Of a stretch of DNA of 64,000 nt, positions 58,135 to 64,000 are shown in pieces. Source of the stretch: Hanleya hanleyi (lineage: Eukaryota > Mollusca > Polyplacophora > Lepidopleurida > Hanleyidae); NCBI GenBank assembly GCA_036873755.1, contig JAVTVY010025112.1, positions 1-64,000 of the forward strand, given 5' to 3'. Every line of letters begins with the position of its first letter. The first letter of the stretch is position 1. Below the pieces are notes generated by a model. That model made no database searches. It saw only the letters and a program-made list of their open reading frames with translations, and was not told the origin of the DNA. The position numbers and the translations under genes were made by a program.

Positions 58135-61100
58135 TCTGAATATAGCTAATGATAGAAATTATAGAAAAACGTCATTTATTCCATGCCCGCTTGGATGTTC
58201 ATGCTAATACTGTCATGTGAACAAGGTATTTCGATTATGGACGAGGAAATTCTTTATGAATGACTGCTGGTTTCAGCAGGTCAGCTCTGACCCTTGCATC
58301 GGCACCAGTCATCCAGGAATAGTAGTATCCATGAAATTATAATTTATTTGTCTATTCGACATGACAGGGAGTGTGTTTTGCAATTCTAGGTCAATTGTCT
58401 TCGTTATGCGTCAATGTCCTGTGGCATGGAGTCTTTTTTGGTTTTTGTGTTGTTTTTCGATGTGCATTCAGATTATTGAGATGTGACGTCTTGTCAGTAC
58501 GTCGGCATAGATCTCCACCGCCTTTATATAATGCGCTTAATTTTTATCTGCATATGGTGAGATTCTGCTGCCGGACGTTTCTCCCAGGCTTGCCCTCTGT
58601 ACAAATCTTTGTGATTGTAGTTTGCGAATGTGGTTAACATGGTGAAGAATGAAGCGCTTGGTCGGCGTCGAACCTCACAGACTTGTATTTTGAATAAGAA
58701 CTTTTTCTACTGATATTTTCCCTGTTTCGGCCGTTTCTTCTATTTATCGGTCGCACAATTTATCGTTTTCCATCAGATGACTTAATAGGGCTATTACATC
58801 ATTGCCCGCGGATATTTGAATCTAATACTGCTCAATCCGCTGCTAGGGGCCGTGTGGGCATATCATTCCAGATGTAAACATGAACATATACAATTAAAGC
58901 GTGGCGGAGATACAAATCAATTCAGGGATCATTTTTGGTTATTGTGGTGTTTTTGATATGCAGCCACAGCTCTGGCATGTGAGATCATATGATTTCTTGT
59001 CAGTACGCCGACATCTTTTCCCATCACGTTTATATATTGCGTTTAATTTGTTAAATGAATCGGCAAAGTTTCCCATCCTGTTTGCTTAGGTCATAAGGTC
59101 GTCTAGAGCAAATCGTTGTCTGATTCCCGATCTCATTGAATTAATCCCCAGACAAAAGATCTGTTCCGATAGCAATGGCAGATGCATTGACCTGTGACTC
59201 CCATCACAAATTTGTGATTCGTACCTCTCCTCCTATGCCTAAAGCAAGGGGCAGATTTTCATGTATCGCTTTTGACCCGGTACATATACAGGACTGAAAA
59301 GTTTGACCAGGTTTGCGTCTTACTCACTCAAGCAAGACAAAGTTCTTTTTCTAAAAGAAATAGTTCTGAAACTTTTTCTTCTTAGTATCCATGTTTTTTT
59401 TATTATTGAGTTTTGTATTATTATGTTGTTCGTATATGTAGGCTGAACATAATAGGAATGCCTCAATGATATGTTAGGTACTTAGTCGATATTTTTCAGG
59501 GTTTGCTATTTTTCTGATTCAAATTGTGTCGTTTGCTTAGCCAGAACCTTGGAGAGGGTAACTCTGGTTGATTTAATCTGTGAATGTCACCAATGTGTTT
59601 ACACGAAAAAGATTCTTTGATCAATCTTATTGTATACTGTATATCGAATTGCCTCTGACTTCCTTCATTTCATTGTTTCAACTATGGTTTATAGATAATT
59701 TTGGCAACTGAATTTAAATGTTTCCCTCATATAGGCCCTCGTCTCCGAGCAATTGTTACACGGTTAAGTCAGTGGTGTTTTGCATACAGCAAAGTGTGGG
59801 TAACTGTCCGGTCCAGGCATGCTTACCCAGTTAAATTCCAGTCCCACTTAAGCGAACTTGTTTACGAAACTTTGCAATGTAACGGTCATACTGTTTCGTA
59901 ATGAATCGCTTTACAAAAGCCAGTTTTCCCGTCATTTGGGGCGAATAGATACATGTTTACAAATAATTACGACTGTTTGCGATGCAGTTACGAAGAAATA
60001 CGATACTTTTACGACATTTAGCGATATTTGCACCCAAATTGAGGCGATTCAGTGCGATACAGTTGCGAATATGTGCGATGTATTTGCGAACGTTTACGAA
60101 GTGCATACGACAAGTTGCCATTATTTCACGATGTCTTGCGAATATGTACGAAGGTTTTACGACGTTTTAATGACAGTTTGGGTCACGTGGCGAATCACGT
60201 GAGACTTGTCATGATTGTGGTAAATTTGTTGTAAAAACGTGGTAAAAACATTGTATAAAAGTAGCAAACTCCTCGTTTATGGCAACAATTATTCTTAACT
60301 AGTCGTTAAATTCGCCACGGTGTCGTAACTTAATCGTAAGTCATCGTAAATTAGTTGTACGCGACTCGCCATAGTCGTAAGTGCTATCGCATTTTATCGC
60401 AAATAATCGCAATATATTCGGCGATTTTGTCTTAAAGTAAGTGCGACTTTCGTATATTAGTCGGAAAATGTTTACGTTTACTTCGTATACCATCGTTTCC
60501 TGTCGTAAGTTATCGTAACTATTCGTAATTATTTTTCACTTGACGATTATTAACGGAACTGTTACCAATAAGGCGATTAAATTACGACTTAATTACGATG
60601 CATTACCACGTAGTTGCGACGACTTACGATTATTTACGATAAAATGACTAATATTTGCGATTTAAGGCAAAATCGCATTGCTTGGCGAATTTTTTGAACA
60701 TTTTGAAAATGGCGCGGCGATGAAACCGAGGCGACGATTTTCTTACGAATTGAAGCGCTGGCTTACGAATCATGGCGAATGTCTTTACGAATAGCTTGCG
60801 AGTATCTTACCAATACTTACGATCTTAAATCGTCAAGCTTCGTGAAGATGTGAGACTGGCACTTAAGGATACGTAACCCCCCTGAGGCAGTTTTATACAA
60901 CCCCTGATAATTTGTCTTCTGTATCAATAAATACTGACGCGTAACGAAGACAATTGACCTAGAATTACAAAACACACACCCTGTCATGTCGACTAGACAA
61001 ATAAATTATAATTTCATGGATACTACTATTCCTGGAGGACTGGTGCAGATGCGAGGGTCAGAGCTGACCTGCTGAATCCAGCAGTCATTCTTAAAGAATT

Positions 61101-61319
61101 TCGTCGCCCATAATCATGGATACGGTACTACTATTCCTGGAGGACTGGTGTAGATGCGAGGGTCAGAGCTGACCTGCTGAAACTAGCAGTCATTCTTAAA
61201 AAAAATCCTCGTCCATAATCGAAATACCTTATTCACATGACAGTATTAGCATGAACATCCAAGCAGGCATGGAATAAATGACCGTTTTTCTATAATTGCT
61301 ATCATTAGCTATATTCAGA
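58135..61319. mobile_element. 3.2-kb element with long terminal inverted repeats
   Basis: The left arm 58135-58415 matches the inverted right arm 60935-61319. The outermost bases are TCTGAATATAGCTAATGATA on the left and the inverse on the right. The right arm is longer because about 94 bp (61032-61125) are duplicated in tandem. Identity within the arms is high. No target duplication could be resolved. The interior has no transposase frame, but holds partial copies of the intronic repeat seen at 36 and 42 kb and the phased NCGA array (59942-60822). It fills most of the intron between the last two exons of the sushi/Gly-rich gene. Confidence 0.75.
59942..60822. repeat. helically phased NCGA array, three blocks in alternating orientation
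   Basis: In the first block CGA starts at 59970, 59980, 59991, 60001, 60012, 60022, 60045, 60055, 60066, 60076, 60087, 60097, 60108, 60129, 60139, 60149 and 60160: alternating 10 and 11 bp with two gaps of two turns. From 60303 to 60523 the complement TCG recurs at the same spacing. From 60544 to 60822 CGA returns. The base before is usually A or G (TTACGA or TTGCGA) and the spacer is otherwise free. Reading frames across it are accidental. Confidence 0.9.
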
Positions 61320-61438
61320 AATTCTTGGAATTTCTCGAAGTGGGTTTCCAAGGTTATATATACAGTAGTTCTATATTTTTTTTTAGACATTAATTGTTGC
61401 AGACAAAATCTACGACATCTAAAGCTATATAAGTTTAC

Positions 61439-61669
61439 CCGAGTTGTTTGACTTTCCTCCCGAACCTCCTTCGGCCACAAGTATTTCTCCAAAGCTCGAT
61501 CTCCCACCGTCTCCGGCGTCACGGAAACTCCGTCCGTCTCTCCCGCCGCCTCCACCTCCGATACATATTACATCAACCTGGTCGACACCGCTGGGGGCGA
61601 TGAACAATCCCGAATACGTAAATATTCGCTGCCCTCGCCTCTCATTCCCGTATATAGGGTTTCTAGGGG
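61439..61669 (-). CDS. internal exon of the sushi/Gly-rich protein: start of the glycine-rich domain
   Basis: The acceptor TATTACTTGTAG|CC and donor CTCGG|GTAAAC enclose 231 bases, phase 1 at both ends, in agreement with the exons on both sides. The reading begins PRNPIYGNERRGQRIFTYSG, then LFIAPSGVDQVDVICIGGGG and a Gly/Arg/Asp-rich run ending VAEGGSGGKSNNS. The pattern F-x-x-P-x-G-V-x-x-V-x-V-x-x-I-G-G-G-G is a typical entry strand of glycine-rich beta modules. An acceptor nearer the domain (before CGAATATT) exists but would break phase with the sushi exon, so 61669 is preferred. Confidence 0.75.
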
Positions 61670-63293
61670 CTACAAGTAATACAGATAAAGCTATAGGTGG
61701 TAATTATATGTAAGACACTGATATGGCAATAATGATAAACGGACGGGATACGCAACAGCTTATTATTATATAGGATATCGGGTACACGCCACATATCCGT
61801 TGAAGGCCGGAAAGGATATGAAAATATAGGCAACGGCGAATGAAAATTAACGGACAGTATATGACTATTATTGTTCCATAAGATACTGAAACATCGAATA
61901 TGTAAACGCGACATGAATATTATCAGTCAATACGACACCCATACGGCAAATGAGAATTGGCGAAAATATGAACATACAAACTACCGACATGGTAAAATAA
62001 ATGCATGGACATGATCAGCGCAGTACGAATTTCAATAGCGTTACCAAATTTAGTATACCGTAACGAAATTCCCACTTTGAATGTTACGTTACTAAAACAG
62101 CCTAGCAATTCTCTAACCGTGTTGATGTATGTTATACTGATTAATGACTTAATGATTGTTTATTTTCACGATTTCTTAAATTGAGCTAAATATGCAACGT
62201 CTAAGTAATATTTTTGCCGATAATCTCTCTATCTTAGTTTCAGAAAACTAGACGACAAATACAGGTATGTATATGTTTTTCATTACTTGGACTTTCATTG
62301 CGCAAAATTTGGCTAATTAACCAATACGTAAAGATCAATATGTCAAGAATCGTGTGATGGCCTTATTTAAGTGTCGAAATTCTTCGTGTGAAAGCGAAAA
62401 GTTAGTACCAGACATTTCATGGTAAATTCTGACAAAGGAAGATAACCCCTACAATTAAGTTTACTTGTTTTTACTCCTTTTAATAACTCACAGAATCAGT
62501 GTAAGATATTTGTTACTTTTCAGTAGCAGTTTCGGTTGGTTAATGAAAATAGTCAGGTCTATTTAAAACTATTTTATTGTTTAGAGTATCGATCTGGTAA
62601 CTTTGAATTGAAATACATAAATTCAACAATTCAAATTTTTAGGTAAAAAAGCTTGACCACACCGAACCATTGTTCGGTAATTTGAAAATATCACATTTAC
62701 ACAAACTAAATATACCCGTGTGTTTGATGACCACACATTTATCCACCATCGTGATCCACTACCAGTAAGTTTCCAGGATTACTTTATCAGAAACTCCGAT
62801 GTCCAACTTCTCATTTTCTATTCTTAAAATTGCAGGACCTCGATAGTGGAACAACTGCCTCAAATCGACCTACCTATTCAAGTCAAAGCTCAAACCATCA
62901 GCTTTGCATCAAATTGACCTGTTTCACAAGTGCTAGGATAAATATATGTATATAATATTAGATATGTTAGATTTTATTGGTTATTTTCTATTTCACCTTG
63001 TATTTTCTTTTTTTTGCAAGTACTTTCTTTTACACCACTTAGGGATAGAACAAGCCCCTAGGGTTTTATTCCCGCCAAAATTTAATTTCAACAAAGAGGA
63101 GAACTAATAAACTTCGTACATTTACTGGACAGATGATATAAAAAGTATTCGTCTATAGGACATTCGTAACGTAATTCTGATCACAAAGTGCTATTGTGAT
63201 AAGCTGAAATCATTCGATCTCTATATACTTTTCTAAATAATAAAAAAATAAACAACTTCCGAGGGGTCCTCAGCTAAGAAAGTAATAAATTAC
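61670..63293. other. intron of the sushi/Gly-rich gene
   Basis: AT-rich DNA without further exon or repeat that I can support. Confidence 0.6.
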
Positions 63294-63470
63294 CTGGAAG
63301 ACATATCGGCACATGGGACCATGATCCATTCCGGCACACCATTTCTTTGTCTGAACTTAGGTGAGTTCCATCTATGCACTCAGCAGTAACAGTGAATCCT
63401 TCTGGTACCACCTGACCAGTCGACTGATGAAGAGTGCTTCCGAACTCTATTTGTGGAATCGCACAGAAAT
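63294..63470 (-). CDS. sushi (CCP) domain exon
   Basis: The acceptor CTCTCTTCCAG|AT and donor CTTCCAG|GTAATT enclose 177 bases, phase 1 at both ends, the classical symmetric exon of complement-control-protein modules. It encodes about 59 residues starting FCAIPQIEFGSTLHQSTGQ, with VPEGFTVTAECIDG, a third Cys in EMVCRNGSWSHVPICLP, and the conserved Trp before the fourth Cys. The four cysteines, the central aromatic and the G-x-W define a sushi/CCP domain, an extracellular adhesion or recognition module. The gene's upstream exons lie beyond 64000. Confidence 0.88.
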
Positions 63471-64000
63471 CTGGAAGAGAGATACATGCAATATTCTACC
63501 TTACTCGTGTATTTTATCAAATAAACATGAGGGGGAAGTCCACCCATGATCTAATACCGTGTTACTGCAGTTGTGAAGAACGATTGAATTTGACAAGTGC
63601 ACTTGTAATCGCTCAAAATTCAAGTGTGCGCTAAAACAAATTACCTGTCGAAAGAAAAGCAAATGAAAAAATCTGGGTTATCCCTTGAATAGACCAGAGA
63701 CCCTAAAATTATAGGGTCTCTGAATAGATCTAGTTTGGGTCTGTTTATTTTGTTCAGATTATATTATCATCTTAACGGCACTGTGTCGTCTGATTTCTAT
63801 TGTAACAATAGATTTAAACACTGATGACGTTTTATACTTCTTTCAGTCACGGGATGAATTGTGATTACTTTAATTGTCACCGCACAGTGCAGGTGCGCGC
63901 GCAAAGCGTAAATTCCTTTATGTTACCCGGTGTGATGGATAAGAATGTCCTGGTGATTAGTGTCCCTTTTCATATCCTTCTCTATTGCAACCAAGGACGG
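63471..64000. other. intron or upstream part of the sushi/Gly-rich gene, to the window edge
   Basis: No second sushi exon or start exon is visible. A GC-rich GTGCGCGCGC patch near 63895 is unexplained. Confidence 0.5.

Noticed and set aside
59858..60234. A 114-residue plus-strand frame and overlapping frames rich in Tyr, Cys and Arg
   Set aside because: They are produced by the phased NCGA array, where spacing of 10-11 bp cycles through the frames. No coding signature otherwise.

Overview
The window is nuclear DNA from an animal. Coding sequence is sparse and split by introns with GT-AG borders and matching phases. Long introns are filled with minisatellites, satellites, inverted-repeat elements and worn transposons. 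The protein families (IgGFc-binding, LDL-receptor A, sushi, Polinton, DUF3504-type tyrosine recombinase) and the AGGTCA-rich interspersed repeats fit a marine invertebrate, probably a lophotrochozoan such as a mollusc, brachiopod or annelid. The sequence alone does not give a species.

Layout. 0-0.7 kb: remnant of a Polinton/adintovirus-like element. 0.7-18 kb: no gene supported, but a 783-bp TIR element, two inverted copies of a CGCGA-rich end sequence 5.67 kb apart, a non-LTR retrotransposon tail and a 156-bp tandem array. 18-21.8 kb: nine copies of a 14-bp motif, a broken coding relic, and a candidate TIR element enclosing a first exon. 20.5-31.6 kb (+): a four-exon gene for an acidic protein I do not recognise. 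Its introns hold a 29-unit 37-bp minisatellite and repeats with nine perfect inverted AGGTCA-type half-site pairs. 31.6-37 kb: UTR and repeats, including a Harbinger-like MITE.

37.2-45.9 kb (-): a seven-exon gene, complete in this window, whose splice phases all agree and sum to 681 codons: signal peptide, IgGFc-binding domain, a DNDCDG calcium-loop-like segment, a Ser/Thr-rich linker, an LDL-receptor class A domain and a hydrophobic tail. 45.2-48.3 kb: Ty3/Gypsy relic, foldback element, spacer. 48.3-54.1 kb: a 112-bp satellite split by a 2.4-kb insertion encoding a DUF3504-type tyrosine recombinase (Crypton-like), with a 139-bp palindrome, 16-bp inverted repeats and one frame break at a sequence matching a known -1 slippery heptamer. 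54.1-55.6 kb: 20-bp and 280-bp tandem repeats. 56.3-63.5 kb (-): three 3' exons of a sushi plus glycine-rich protein gene that continues past the right edge. Its large intron holds a 3.2-kb TIR element carrying the most unusual signal seen: about 880 bp in which NCGA recurs every 10-11 bp, tracking the DNA helical repeat and reversing strand twice.

The two minus-strand genes both look like secreted or surface proteins built from extracellular modules, but nothing shows that they act together. All exon joins are inferred from reading frame and splice-site phase, without transcript evidence.
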